Positions 10,985 to 22,803 of a stretch of DNA of 64,000 bases are shown in pieces. Location: positions 1,116,001 to 1,180,000 of the forward strand of contig JAHLMK010000010.1 in the NCBI GenBank assembly GCA_019915135.1, in the 5' to 3' direction. The notes below the pieces were generated by a model. The model saw nothing but the letters and a program-made list of their open reading frames with translations. It did not search any database and had not been told where the DNA came from. This DNA is from Strobilurus pachycystidiatus (lineage: Eukaryota; Basidiomycota; Agaricomycetes; Agaricales; Physalacriaceae). The position numbers and the translations under genes were made by a program. Numbering within the stretch: position 1 is the stretch's first letter; the number at the start of each line of letters is the position of its first letter.

Positions 10985-11930
10985 TACGTATATGGGATAA
11001 AGTCAGATTGACTGGGTGGCAAGGAGGAAAGCGCACTGGAGGACTTTGAGGAAATTGGATAGGAGGAGTTAGAGATGCGCCTTTGCCGAATGACTGTAGG
11101 AAAGCGCTCTCGAGGAATTCGCTGCAAGCTTGGTATGTCCCCTGCCGAACTGTGGGATATAAGCGTTTTGATATGGCAGGCGTGGTTTGGACAAACAACT
11201 CACAAAGGCACAGTCTGAAGACAGCGAAGGACAAAGAAATTGAGCCATCCGATTCACGAATCTCAAAGAGGTGGGCGATGATCGTCAAGGACTCAAAGAG
11301 GAATGCGCGCCCGCTCATCATGATCTTCATACGGCATCATCATCAATTACTCGGCACGGACCTAGACTTCGCCCCTCGATTACATTTCTTTGAACTTTGG
11401 ACACTTCGATGACGGCTGGCCATTACTGAATCTCTTTGTCCGGCATCACCTGCCAGTTCTTGTGATATATTTCCATGAGCACGATGTCCTTCTAGTAGGC
11501 GGCTTCTTCGACTCATGATCAGTCTACATTGCTCCCACTTATGGTTTGAAAAAGATTCAGCACCATATACTAATAGGCGGCGAGTAGGGAAGGGGGCGCG
11601 TCCCTCAAACGTCTGGCGTTCTCCCTCTTTGTTGACAGAAAGAAACGGTCGAGCTCAGGGATTGCCTTTCATCGGGATGCCAGTTGTTGCTTTGTTCGCG
11701 CATGTACACGCGCTGATTGGCCTATCTTCGTCATCCATCGCCAAGACGTACACCTCATTTGCCTTTGTGGTATGGTACGCTCTAATGATCTGTCAGACAA
11801 GAAAACTTTGACAACCTGCACGCTCCAAGGATCTGACACGGATGTCTTTGACGGAAGAATGATCCCTGCCCACTGGCTGTGGGCTTAAATAATGCTCTCA
11901 GGTGCGTCTTCATTTCTTGAACATTGCCTG
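10985..11930. other. Intergenic between divergent coiled-coil genes
   Basis: Upstream regions of the minus-strand coiled-coil gene and the plus-strand gene at 11933. Open frames here (for example minus 11330-10990) show no family signature. A TATA-like TTAAATAA lies at about 11885, some 48 bp before the plus-strand start. Confidence 0.4.
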
Positions 11931-11932
11931 CA

Positions 11933-12839
11933 ATGCCGCCTGTTAGACCTCGACGCAGCCATGACTCACGCTATCGTTCTTACGATCCGACCGAGCGGAG
12001 CTCCTCAGGATCGGAGTCTTCCGACTCTGAGGAAGGAGCGCAGCACGAGTCGGGTATGATCAGTATGATTCTTCATGTGCTTGTTTGCTGAAACGCCTCA
12101 GATTCGTCCCGTACTGCATTGGGCTCCCCTGTGGATCGCGAAGTACTGTCTGGTTCTTGATGTTGTAACTTTGGCTGAACGTTCTTCTTTTATGCGCAGC
12201 GCGACCCCGCCACTATCCTCATCGCTGATCTGAGGCGGTTCTGCCTTGAGGTCGAGAAAGTGAGAACCGTCATTATCTCTTCCATACAACGCTCACCTTG
12301 CTCCCAGAAGGTGGACGACGCTCAGGATCATTATCAAAAACAAAGTGCTAAGAACCGGAGACTCAAGGCCAAGGTTTGTCGCGATATGCACTGTCGGGGT
12401 GGTCGTAATCGATTATTTCAGATTCGGAGCCTCCTTGCTGAACGGATTGCTCTGAAAAAACGCCTTCAATGTGTTTTTCCGACAATGGTACGGTCCGTTT
12501 CGTTCTCTTCCGCACGGAACTGAATCGGCTGGGTAGAAGGGCATGGCAATCCCGCGCATTCCTTTTCGTTTTGGGGCGCGACTTTTAGTCATACTTCCAC
12601 AGCCATTGAAGGGAAACGACAGTGCTTGGACGACCCTTTTAACTCTTTTGGAGGGCCTTGACTGCGCCGGTGAAGACGTCAACGACGTTGTATGGGACCA
12701 AGAACGCGGGGAGGGCGAGTCACTGAGGGAGAGGCGCGATCGTATGATCGTTACGTTTGAATCTCACCGGGAGGCGGAGAAGTTTGAGGAGGGTTCCAGA
12801 AATTTGGGAGGTGATGTGCGCATTTATAGAATACTTTAA
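11933..12839 (+). CDS. Small multi-exon coiled-coil protein
   Basis: ATG at 11933 opens MPPVRPRRSHDSRYRSYDP, followed by a Ser/Glu-rich stretch; introns with clear GT...AG ends (about 12055-12102, 12142-12199, 12251-12303, 12376-12420, 12487-12537) join exons RDPATILIADLRRFCLEVEK, KVDDAQDHYQKQSAKNRRLK, IRSLLAERIALKKRLQCVF and a final exon ending EAEKFEEGSRNLGGDVRIYR before TAA at 12837. The middle is a basic coiled coil; the C-terminal 90 residues look globular. No known family. All introns keep the frame, which supports a real gene. It abuts repeat copy B. Confidence 0.6.
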
Positions 12840-12954
12840 CTACAATATGACTACGATACGAGTACTCTTTCTTCCAACTTTATTCCTTTCAACATAGATT
12901 CAACCTCCATCCTGAACTAGGTCATCTCACTGCCCAAGGAGAAGTAGCTACTGC

Positions 12955-14110
12955 AGGGTTTTTGGAAGTGCGTCTCCAGAGGGTCTCGAGACTTCTGTGG
13001 GTTTCCGGACCGGGCCGATAAGTCATGATCGGGCAGTCAATTGCGCTCATCGGGCGACCGTCACCATGGCCTACCAGAACTGCGCCTCCCAGGACTTTGC
13101 CTGGACCCATGCTATTTCTCTGAGCAGAGAACTTTGCACGTCGCCTGGAATAGTCTTCCTCTGCGCCGACGCCGCTTCGTGTGTGGCTTGCAGTAGCCTG
13201 GGCTGGTATTCGAACGGCCGATGGACTCATGCTATCTTCTCTGAGCAGAGAACTTTGCACGTCGCCTGGAATAGTCTTCCTCTGCGCCGACGCCGCTTCG
13301 TGTGTGGCTTGCAGTAGCATGGCCTGGTATTGGAACGGTTGGCGGACCCAGGCTATCTTCTCTGAGCAGAGAACTTTGCACGTCGCCTGGAATAGACTTC
13401 CTCTGCGCCGACGCCGCTTCGTGTGTGGCTTGCAGTAGCCTGGGCTGGTATTCGAACGGCCGATGGACTCATGCTATCTTCTCTGAGCAGAGAACTTTGC
13501 ACGTCGCTTGGAATAGTCTTCCTCTGCGCCGACGCCGCTTCGTGTGTGGCTTGCAGTAGCGTGGGCTGGTATTGGAACGGTTGGCGGATCTCAATCATGC
13601 GCAGCTCTCACATCTACCTCTCAAGCGAAGCATGACAGTGACCCAAACGACCGGACAAACGCAGGCGCGGAGAGACGACGCGACAATGTCCTGTGCGTGA
13701 TTTGTTACCTTTGCCTTCCGCATTCTTCTCATTGCGATCTGGCTTCCTCCAGTCATGGCTGGTTCTGGTCTCGCCAAAGTCAGCCAGAATTTGCCGTTTT
13801 TTGCTTAAATAGTTGCCTTACCATATCTCGGTGCTCCAAAGAACTCAGCACACACGAGCAACGTCAGATCAATGCCGAGGCCAACACTCACCGCATCAGC
13901 AGAACCGTGAACGGCGTGGAAGGCATGGAGGGACATGCAGGCGACAACGACATCGGAGAGACTATATACAGACGGTACATACGGTCCGACCATCTGGGAT
14001 GCCCACTGTGAACATAAAAGATTCTAACCCGACCGGTATGCTTTTGTTCATGTTTGTTTCATAGCCATCCAAACGACTCTAGATATGGACGTCCTCGTGT
14101 GCATTCTCAG
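12955..14110 (+). repeat. Dispersed repeat family, copy B
   Basis: Plus-strand copy: GCGTCTC and TCTCGAGAC block (about 12971-12995), head with GGGCAGTCAATTGCGCTC (about 13030), four 121-bp units (13104-13560), then the common tail (CGCAGCTCTCACATC at about 13600, GCGTGATTTGTTACC at about 13698, GGTCCGACCATCTGGGATG at about 13983) to about 14110. It has the largest tandem array in the window. Open frames through the array are not protein genes: the unit length is not a multiple of three and the frame changes from unit to unit. Confidence 0.85.
13104..13560 (+). repeat. 121-bp tandem array, four units (copy B)
   Basis: Unit boundaries at 13197, 13318, 13439 and 13560, exactly 121 bp apart; the first unit lacks its first 27 bases. 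Units alternate between two subtypes, one with TATTCGAACGGCCGATGG and one with TATTGGAACGGTTGGCGG, so the array probably grew by duplicating dimers or by exchange with other copies. Confidence 0.9.
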
Positions 14111-14339
14111 GTTACTACCCAGTCATCCGCCTCGAAGAAACACCGCTCTTCTTTGCTCGACTGGAGGTTGTAGCAGATTCGGCCGGAGTTGCGAGCGCTC
14201 ACTCGCGGAGGCTTGCGCCAAACCAATATATTTCGCTGCCCGTCGGGCCTGATCTGCGGCGGTGTTTGATTTGTCTCCCATACACTTACTTTTTGTTTTC
14301 TTACCTTTTGCTATTTTGGTTGCTCTTTACGCAAGGGCT

Positions 14340-14540
14340 ATATTTTTGAGCTGGCACTTTTAGCTCCGCCGGGATCCCGAGGCTCAAGTCACTGATGCCT
14401 GCTGTCACCAGCTTGTCTGCCTCTTCGTTACCGAGCACACAGTACCCTTTACCCATTTGAAGAAGGTCGGTGCGTCGCGTTCTCTGAGGCGCCTGGCGCG
14501 CTGCCAGAGTCTATGAGCTTACTGGTCGGGGAGTCTCTCA
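14340..14540 (-). pseudogene. RNase H domain relic of a retroelement
   Basis: Minus-strand frames give TFFKWVKG, then after a one-base shift CVLGNEEADKLVTAG. The pattern (W-V-K-G, G-N-E-x-A-D) is the end of a retroelement-type RNase H domain. The expected His after WVKG is lost at the shift and upstream RNase H motifs are not readable. It directly follows repeat copy B. Only about 200 bp is recognisable. Confidence 0.55.
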
Positions 14541-14945
14541 GCTGACTTGAGCGCCGAGGTGGGCGCGGCTCTGGCACAGGAATTGGCACGAATTGAAAAG
14601 ACGGGGTCTTACTCGATGTACTATATGAGAAGACTAGACCCACCGAGAGGGCGATCAAGCAGAGATCTTGAGTCGCCTAATGAGACTAGGGAAGCCGCGA
14701 TGATTTTGCTTTGGTTTTCAACTTCTATTCTTCCTTGCTCTCTCGACTACGAGATGCTTACGCTCAGAGCAGATCCGCGATGGTTCGGAATTCATTCCTG
14801 ATCACATTCTTTGTTTGCTCGCGGCTAACTATGACCTGCAGGTGGTACTCGTGGAACCTGTCCCAAGTAAGATTTCCGAAGCACATAAGTATGATCTGAT
14901 ACAGGACTTAAATAAAAGGTAATCTACAAGAAGACTACTAGACAC

Positions 14946-15802
14946 TCAGAGTTCCACTCCATTCGTCAGTTTTCCAAGGAGGTGTGTAAGCCCTAACAGT
15001 TGTGCACTAACTGTGCCAAAGTTGGTAGTGAGCTGGTCCAACTTGTCGTTGGCATTCTGGAACTTGGTAGAGAGGTCCTGAAGTTTGTCATTTACTTCCT
15101 CGAACTTTCCTTTCATATCTAATTTGAAAGCATCGAAGGCGTTCGCAAGTGCAATATGTTGGGCATCGAGCTCTCGGACTCTCTCCTCAGCCGCATATTG
15201 TGATGGATCGACTGAAGATGACGCTATGCGCAGTGAAGATTAGGAAGGAGGCTGTAAAAAGACGACGCCAGACATACTCATGCTCGAGATTCCCCACTCA
15301 CTGATACATAGAGATTAGAATGAAAGATTGTGGGTTTGCGAAACGCACCTCTTGGCTGAGAAGAATTGAGACGGAACACTGCCAGTGTGACGACGGTTAC
15401 AGACATCGAACGCGGTGAAGAGGTAGATGTAACGCACCTCCCAGACCTTGAATCAATGTGAGACAATAGCTTTGTAGAAAGACTTTCACGCACGATCTGA
15501 CGGGTGATGGGGGCAGTGATGTATATCCTTAGGAACGAAAAGACCCACTGTCAGTACATCACAAGATAGTATGTAAGGGCTGACATACCCTCGCAACGCC
15601 TCTTGTCCGCGAGGAGCTCTGCTTCGATCTCAAAGCAACCAAAGGTATTTTTGGTCCTGACAACTTGAATAAGAGTACAAAGAAGAACGAGGAAATCAAC
15701 AAACTCGGTGGAATCACTACGTCTGATGAGCTCTGTAGACATTGCTCGAGGTCTAGAGTGGCTTGAGAACAGGTACGGGAAGCGAGCTCGTGTGGCCTGA
15801 GA
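14946..15802 (-). CDS. Small coiled-coil protein, multi-exon
   Basis: Start at 15802 (MSQATRARFPYLFSSHSRP), exon 1 ending LLADKRRCE, then several small exons whose junctions I place only roughly (15240-15600), and a final exon that is clearly coding: AAEERVRELDAQHIALANAF, KFEEVNDKLQDLSTKFQNA, NDKLDQLTTNFGTVSAQLL, ending VEL-stop at 14946. The last part is a strong heptad-repeat coiled coil. No family recognised. Middle exons could be mis-joined. Confidence 0.45.
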
Positions 15803-16500
15803 CATGTTATAGGTGCAGAGAAAGTGCCGCGCGTAACCCTCCTTGCATGCACTATCGGCAATTGCCGGAATGAGGCGTGCCTTGTGACGTCATATTTCTC
15901 GGGTGGAGGATCCTCTGTCAGTGTTAGAAGGTGTTAGAGTCTTCGACTCACAAACTCCGGACTGTATGCAAGGCGTGTTGGTAAACGGGTTTTCATTCTT
16001 GCGCGAACTAACCTGCTCCAGTGCATTGATCTATTCCGGGACGCCGTAAACATCGCCCCCGTCTGGTACAACCCTGGTACAGTATCAACATGTCCTATTC
16101 TACTTGACACTGCATCGGGCGGAATGTGAATCTGTATTCACATGGGCGATCAGTAATTGGTCCGTGCCGAGTATGAATGAAAGAATCATGGCAGTTCCAT
16201 CATTGGCCTACACATTTTCCAAAGGTACATACCCTCTTTCACCGTGGAGTGTCGTGTAGCTTGTTCATCATCCTGCCTTCAGGTAACCACTGGCTCACAC
16301 GCGTTCCAGCGCGACCAGTGCTCTCGTCATATAGTCAGACAAGTTTGTACGCCAGCGGCCATGGTGTCGCATCGTACAATATCTCGTATGTCTCAAATAT
16401 TTCGCCGGTGGCTCGCCCTTCAGCCGTATTGTATAGTACAAGTGGATTTAGAATAGTAACATAGTATTACCGAACACGAATCAATTAAGACCACCGTCTC
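15803..16500. other. Intergenic; no gene recognised
   Basis: Open frames up to 95 codons on the plus strand (16177-16464) lack any family signature. Confidence 0.35.
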
Positions 16501-16509
16501 CTAGTCTTG

Positions 16510-17001
16510 TTACCTACCATATATGAGAAGACAAGCCCTATATCGTCGACTTGTCACATTATAGGGTTCTGTTACAGGACTAACCGTCTCCTCCCAACTT
16601 CGATCCTCAACTTCCCGGCCTTGACTAAGCTCTGCCACCTCTCCTTCAAACACTCGACAAACCGTAGCCGTTCCATTCCGATACCCAGCCTCAAACGCCG
16701 CATACGAGTTCGAACACGCGCGAAGATTTTGCACTCCGAATCAGTGAGGACGAAGAAGATTCCCTGCGGGAGTGCCGCAGTAAAAAGGAGGTGTTAATGT
16801 CGGGCGCTGAGAGAGCCTAGACTGGAGCATTTGTCGAACAGGACTACAGACATCTTCATCAACAGTAGTCAGCATACGCAAAATGGAGACAAGCTGGGGT
16901 GGCACTGGAAGGAGCGTGTTGGTAGTGTTCTCCCAATCGCTTGCTCGCACAACGTACATCTCATTTTGAGGAGGTCCTTCTTCACGGTTCTCAGTCGTCA
17001 A
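16510..17001 (-). other. Unrecognised minus-strand open frames with an internal duplication
   Basis: Two successive open frames (17001-16741 and 16734-16510) carry no known domain. The ends resemble each other: plus-strand sequence at 16520-16590 (ATATGAGAAGAC...CGACTTGTCACAT...GTTACAGGACT) recurs in diverged form at 17060-17125, so a segment of about 540 bp may be an old tandem duplication. Confidence 0.3.
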
Positions 17002-17088
17002 GCTTCTAGTGTGCGAGCAGCAACAGCGCCTATCACCGCGATCACTAGTCTCGTTACCGACCGTATATGTGACCGATATACCGACTTG

Positions 17089-17830
17089 TCACATAGAGCC
17101 TGAGGGTCCGGTTACAGGACTTGCCGTGAGGGAAACAAAGCCGCCAACACTTCTACGCAATCTTGTTTCAGGCGTCGCGCGCCATAGCCTGAACACCTGT
17201 TGATTTAAAAGCTTGATTAGACGAGGACGGGGAGTAGGATGACTAAGACCGATTGAGTGTGTCTCATGCATGAGCCCAACATCTCGTTGACGACGCTCTC
17301 CAAGAAGCTCAAGCGCCTTCAGTAAGGGCGGGCGAGTGCTGGCACTCGCACCGACCACTTTGTTATCCTTCCCTAGCTTTGATTCAACCAAGCCAAGGAA
17401 GTCTTTGATCGAGCCGAACATAGACCCCTTCTCCATCCCCTCGCTTATCGCCACAGATGGTGCCGATACCCAGAAGAGCGTGTTGAGGTTGTTCCAACAG
17501 TGTTCAGTCCATCGACCTGGTACGGGAACTGGGTGACGAAGATGGTTTCGGTATCGACGACGTCAAGATGAGTGGGATAAATGTACAACTCGCGCGTCAA
17601 CCGGTAAAGGACAATGGTGTCAATCCTCTGGAGGTGCTCTCAGATGCTTTCGCCTTCGTCTTTTCGACGATGCTGACCTGGATGGCAGTTAAGCAGGTTG
17701 TCCGTGAGACATTGGATGGTCGAAACTCACTTAGGCTATATAAAGGTTGCGGCGACGATATACAGACGTGCCACAGCGTATTGATGGTCGAGTCGCCTAG
17801 AGTGATTGCAGACGAGAGCAAGAAACCGAA
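17089..17830 (-). pseudogene. Degenerate WD40-like relic related to the 5.6-7.2 kb gene
   Basis: Minus-strand frames contain TIFVTQFPYQV (about 17515-17545), matching KIFVTQLPHSF of the WD40 gene, preceded by AIQVSIVEKTKAKAS (compare ISVQVYAKIVDLI) and followed by NTLFWVSAPSVAISE. The pieces are in several frames and no complete blade can be read. Assignment rests on these short similarities. Confidence 0.35.
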
Positions 17831-17879
17831 CGGTCGTTGCTACGCAGCAATGGCCCGCGTTGTCATTCGGTGAGTAGAT

Positions 17880-19515
17880 GAGCGAGATATCATGTATTGG
17901 AAACTTTCAAATACACCCTCGGTGATCCATGTCCGTGAGCGGCACCTCCTCAAATTTTCTCGACACTCGCTCGCGCTTCACCATCCACCTGTATTGGAGG
18001 CAATTGCACGCCTGTAGATCATGAGCAAGGTAAAGCAGGGTACGGATGTTACAAACCACAACGAAGGCCATATCGGAGCAAATAGCGCCGTCAGGATTCC
18101 GATTCATCCTCCACTAAGATCAGCATTTATGTAGCGCATGACGCACGTTGTCGGCGACCGTCGAAGTCGAAGCGCATACTTGTATAGAGTTGCAACAGAA
18201 GTGTGAAAGACCAAAATGTCCTGGGATGCGAATGTGAGAGGTGAAGTGGCGAAGGGCGGATGATGTTCAACTCACCAAATTACACCCTCCTTCATATCCC
18301 AAATCCAATACGGCATACACAATCAACCTGACAGTATTCCGCTGAACTACCCGCTCGTGGGCCCCAGAAGATCCAGATATATCAATCACGTCGAGTTCAT
18401 CCCGCAGTGATTACGCCGCCGTGGCCGCCACTTCGGGTCGTCGTTGGGGGGACCGCTGTCTAAAGCAGTGACTGTCGTCTTGGTATGCGTGCAGTATGCC
18501 AACGTAGACCTGGGGACAAGGGCAGGATTTTGGGTCTGGAGGCAAGTGGTGGTTTGATCAAATCCAGCTCACGATGCGCAACAGCCACCGTGGTCCAATA
18601 GAGCAGTAGTTTACGAGGGTGGGAGGGAGTGCGTTGATTCCTGTGACACGCAGCGCCGTCCAGGGAGGTGTATCTGTGAGCCGGCGAGCAGGCTGAAGAT
18701 GAAGGGCATGGTAGCGAACAATTGATGGCCAAAGAAGCGAGAAACAGCATATCAAAGCAGAAAGGCGATGAGTGCAGGCTGGAGTAATGGGAGATAAGTT
18801 TCGTCGTTGAACGATGAAAGTTTTGTTAGTACGCACCCGTCAACATGAATATATAGTTCAAAGGCCACGACGAGTACTTATTGGCCTGTCCAGTTACGGG
18901 ACAGCCACGCATCTCCGAGTGCTTGCCAGATAAAGAGCACCCAATTCAGGCGTTGTACGGGATGAAGAGAGCACAAGTCGAAGTAGAAGTACGAGGCAAA
19001 TATTGATCGACTCGTCCAGAAGTGGTAATCGATATGTTTTCTAGCATCTATATACAGGAATCCGAATCAGTCAACAGACCCACAACCCACAGGCCAATCG
19101 CCCTCTGCATCAGCAATTTTCGTGAACTTCATACGCCTTCTATGAGTCCTTTCTAAGTCTTCGCGTGGAAGCTGGTTAGACTGTGAAGAATTGTTCCTCT
19201 CGAGTAGAAAGGTTAACAGCTCGTGTTGCTTCTTACAGCGCAGGTATATGTTTACATACACAGAGCAGCAAGGGGATGAGTTGAGTTAAGACAACACATA
19301 GGTTCCAGAGGAAAGAGGCCACAAGGTAGAAGTCCATCCGGGTGGACGTAACTTCGTTGAAGAAGATAATATATATATATCTCATTATTATCATGCAGAT
19401 TATCGACTAGCGCGCTACGGCTTGAAATAGAAGGCAAAGACTGTCATGGAATATAGGAAGGTGTGTGAAGCAACTTTGGAGTTCGCCGTATTGGACTACA
19501 CGCCATGTCGGACTC
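17880..19515. other. Gene-poor stretch
   Basis: No recognisable gene on either strand. A TA dinucleotide run lies at about 19368-19380. Minus-strand open frames at 18460-18840 and 19067-19261 have no family signature. Confidence 0.35.
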
Positions 19516-19518
19516 AAT

Positions 19519-20270
19519 TCACGACGGGCGGTGGATGGGCGGCGGCGGCGGCTTGAACATGACCCAAGTTGGGTTCAGAGGTGCGGGAGGTGTAAGATCC
19601 ATGTCGTTGGCAAAAGTCTCGATTCGCTCCTTGAGGTTATAACACACTATGGGCATTTCGTAGATGGGCCTCTGGCATTCCGCGTTGGGACAGCGGATGT
19701 AGGCGGCCTTGATAGCCAAGCAGTCTTTTTCGGCTTTGATAAGACATGGCGTACAGATGTCGTGTCCGCAACGCAGGCTAGGCATGCACGATTGGTCAAC
19801 AAGAAGCGGAAAACCACGGACTGACATACACTAATGGCTGCCACGCCAGTTGGTGGCATTCGGGGCAGTTCAGAGCGTTGCGTTCATCCTGAACAATCAG
19901 CGCCAGGATTCTCTTCAACTTCTGATAGATGAATTCAGAATGGGGAATCCAGCTAGCAAGAATGTAATACACTGACGTAGATTTCCCCGTCAAGGCTGAT
20001 CTCTGGACGAGAATCACCGCTGAGCGATCTTTCGACGAGTGGTAAGGATGGTGCGGCTTCCTGGCGGTCAGACTGGGTTCTCGTGACGTGTTCGCCGTGA
20101 GAGGGAGAGGGCGTGGCGCGATCCTCTGTAGGAGTGGAGGCTGGATGGTTTCGAGGCGAGCGCCGAAGGGGAGATGTGGCAATGGCCTGGCCATTTCTTC
20201 CCGAGGAAGTCCTAACCACTGGGTCAGTCCTTGGAGAGCTGTGACTCCGGGGTTGGGTGACGCGGGGCAT
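19519..20270 (-). CDS. RING-finger protein
   Basis: The C-terminal two exons are clear: LNCPECHQLAWQPLV, an intron with donor GTATGTC and acceptor CATGCCTAG, then LRCGHDICTPCLIKAEKD, IRCPNAECQRPI and a Pro-rich end (PPPPPIHRPS-stop at 19519). The spacing C-x2-C ... C-x-H-x3-C-x2-C ... C-P-x3-C fits a RING finger, a zinc-binding domain that usually gives E3 ubiquitin ligase activity. The N-terminus from ATG 20270 (MPRVTQPRSHSSPRTDP) is Ser/Pro-rich and disordered. Its frame and the RING frame are not joined by an obvious intron near 19970, so the N-terminal model is uncertain. Confidence 0.65.
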
Positions 20271-20539
20271 GCTGAGAACTGTCAGACTAGAGAGGAGGAT
20301 GCACAGATCCAACCTACGCGACGACGAGTTGGAACCAAGGCGATGTTCTAGATCAATGAAAGCAGAATGAGAAAGCCACAGACAGCGGCCGTGGTCTTTA
20401 TACGTGTACTGCCAAGGAAAGCTCTTTCAGCCCGAACCCTGAAGATTCTTTCATGAGTGTGACACGAGTGATGGATGCGGCAATTCCAGGCGAATCAAAG
20501 GATGTGAACAAGTCTGCTTGCAATTGAGAGGTAATTGGG

Positions 20540-21430
20540 AGAAGCGGAGAAAGTAGCGGAGGAAATTTGACCATTCATGTAGAGTCGCCTGTGGAGATGA
20601 TGATCGGAAGGAAACAAGGAATCGCGTCTTAAGACCGTCTCGTAAGAGTCTCGAGACCTCTGTGGACATCCGGGCCGAGTCGGAAAGCCATGATCGGGCA
20701 GTCAATTGCGCTCATCGGGCGACCATCACCACGGCCTACCAGAACTGCGCCTCCCAGGACTTTGCCTGGATCCATGCTATTTTCTCTTAGCAGAGAGCAT
20801 TGCACGTCGCCTGGAATAGACTTCCTCTGCGCCGACGCCGCTTCGTGTGTGGCTTGCAGTAGCATGGCCTGGTATTGGAACGGTTGGCGGACCCAGGCTA
20901 TCTTCTCTGAGCAGAGAACTTTGCACGTCGCCTGGAATAGACTTCCTCTGCGCCGACGCCGCTTCGTGTGTGGCTTGCAGTAGCCTGGGCTGGTATTCGA
21001 ACGGCCGATGGACTCATGCTATCTTCTCTGAGCAGAGAACTTTGCACGTCGCTTGGAATAGTCTTCCTCTGAGCCGACGCCGCTTCGTGTGTGGCTTGCA
21101 GTAGCGTGGGCTGGTATTGGAGTGGTCGGCGGATCTCAGTCATGCGCAGCTCTCACATCTGCCCTCCCAAGCGAAGCATGACAGTGACCCAAACGACCAG
21201 ACAAACGCAGGCGCGGAGAGACGACGCGACGATGTCCGGTGCGTGATTTGTTACCTTCGCTGCTCCAAAGAATTCCGCTCACACGAACAGCAATGAAAAT
21301 GCCAGATCAATGCCAAGGCCAACATTCACCGCCTAGGAAGCGGACCTGGATCAGCAGAAAGAGACCGTATAGAGGGTACGCACGGTCCGACCATTTGGGA
21401 TGCCCGCTTTGTGTGAGGTCCAGACGTAGG
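20540..21430 (+). repeat. Dispersed repeat family, copy C
   Basis: Family order on the plus strand: flank GCGGAGAAAGTAGCGGAGG (about 20546), ATGATGATCGGAAGGAAAC (about 20597), GTCTCGAGACC (about 20647), head, three 121-bp units (about 20770-21104), and a tail that is internally shortened compared with copy B (a block of about 130 bp is missing after GCGTGATTTGTTACC at about 21241). Ends near 21430. Confidence 0.85.
20770..21104 (+). repeat. 121-bp tandem array, three units (copy C)
   Basis: Unit boundaries at 20863, 20984 and 21105, spaced exactly 121 bp, with the same two alternating subtypes as copy B. The first unit is partial at its 5' end. Confidence 0.9.
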
Positions 21431-22800
21431 TTGATTTGCCCATAACTCGCAACATTGATCTACTACAAACGCTAAGCTATGTTTCGATTCGACCTACTCC
21501 ATCTTGTGCTGGACCAGCAGCTCGAATCATCTTGCGGAATGCTGCATTATGCCTGAAGGACACCATCCTGACATCCCGGTGAGCGTCCCGACACTACGTG
21601 TTAATAACATGGTTTTTACACATCAAAATATCCTTATCTGACAGCCGGTCAAAGAGCTTACAGCTGATATTGACCATGCACGAAACAAGATGCATCCTGC
21701 CATGCTCGAGAGGAAGCCGGTGGACAGAATGCCAGCTCCTACACCGAGACGGGCAATATGGGACGATCTTCGGGTCAGCGAGCAGCGTATCACCGACGGC
21801 CACGCGCGTATGCATCTCTCCGCCTTTGTCAAAGTCAAGACGAGCAGGAGACATCTTGGCGGATCAGGGTATGTAGCTCTAAGGAAGAGCATCATGCCCG
21901 GACGAGCACGATCGATATCGGCCTCTTCAACGCTGTTACTAGACAACGTCAGCGCCGTCTTCTTGAGGGCATGCGCAGGGAGATATTGAAGACCCTTTCC
22001 CAGGAGGTGGTCGTGGGTCCTTGCGGTATGATGCGGACAAGATGCTTGCGGGTCAGAGCAGTGTCAGGTGCATACTGCCGAGTTCAGAGAGGTCACTGAA
22101 CGCCATGGAGGTTGAAGACATCGTGAATGTTGTGGGTGAGAGACAGACAAACATATGATCAGGAAGCTCAATGCGTAAAGAGGTTTCTATAGTCTATCCC
22201 TCGCTTGTTGATATATGATGCTATTGCTGTTACTGTTACTGTTTTTGTTGTATTCCTGGAGGTTTCAGTAAATATATCACAGTCTGATCTTCTGTATTCT
22301 TCCAGGGAGCTGACTGAACAGCTGTTGAGATCATTCCAATTTTGAGGTGATCGCCGTCTTGAGACTGTCTCGAGACTTGCATGACGCCTCGAAGACACCA
22401 AGACGCGTTTGCCAAGATTTGCATCTACAGTACTCGCAGTAGAGATTAAAGAATTGCTTTACAGTTAGATGCGCGAGTAATAATGATAATAAGAATACGC
22501 GGCACGGTCCCACTCGGAACAGCCGGGAGCAAGGCGTCCCCGGAAGGCGAGGTCACCCAAGCAAGGGAGTGTTCTACCTTCCACTGATAACCTCACCCAA
22601 CAGACAGAGACTAGTAGTAGGTGTACATCAAAAAGGCACATATTCATACGGCGGAGAAGCTCCAAATTTGTTTTTGCGGTACAATTTGACCTGAATGTCT
22701 CTCTACCCCTCACTTGAATGAATGAGAGGGAGACCTCGTAGAAGAAGCCCAGAGATATGTTATTTGCTCTATTTTCTATCTGACCAGTAGTCCTGCTTGA
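21431..22800. other. Region with one unassigned plus-strand open stretch and a terminal-motif remnant
   Basis: Plus-strand 21640-22090 reads as an open stretch with TADIDHARNKMHPAML, RAIWDDLRVSEQRIT and, in another frame, QRRLLEGMRREILKTL. It could be an exon group of an unknown gene; no start or splice chain is convincing. At 22355-22385 the motif GTCTCGAGAC recurs, probably the last trace of another repeat copy. Confidence 0.3.
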
Positions 22801-22803
22801 AAA

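Noticed and set aside
13104..13640. Overlapping open frames repeated through the 121-bp array (LCADAASCVAC-type sequence)
   Set aside because: The unit is 121 bp, not a multiple of three, so each unit shifts the frame; the frames are by-products of the satellite.
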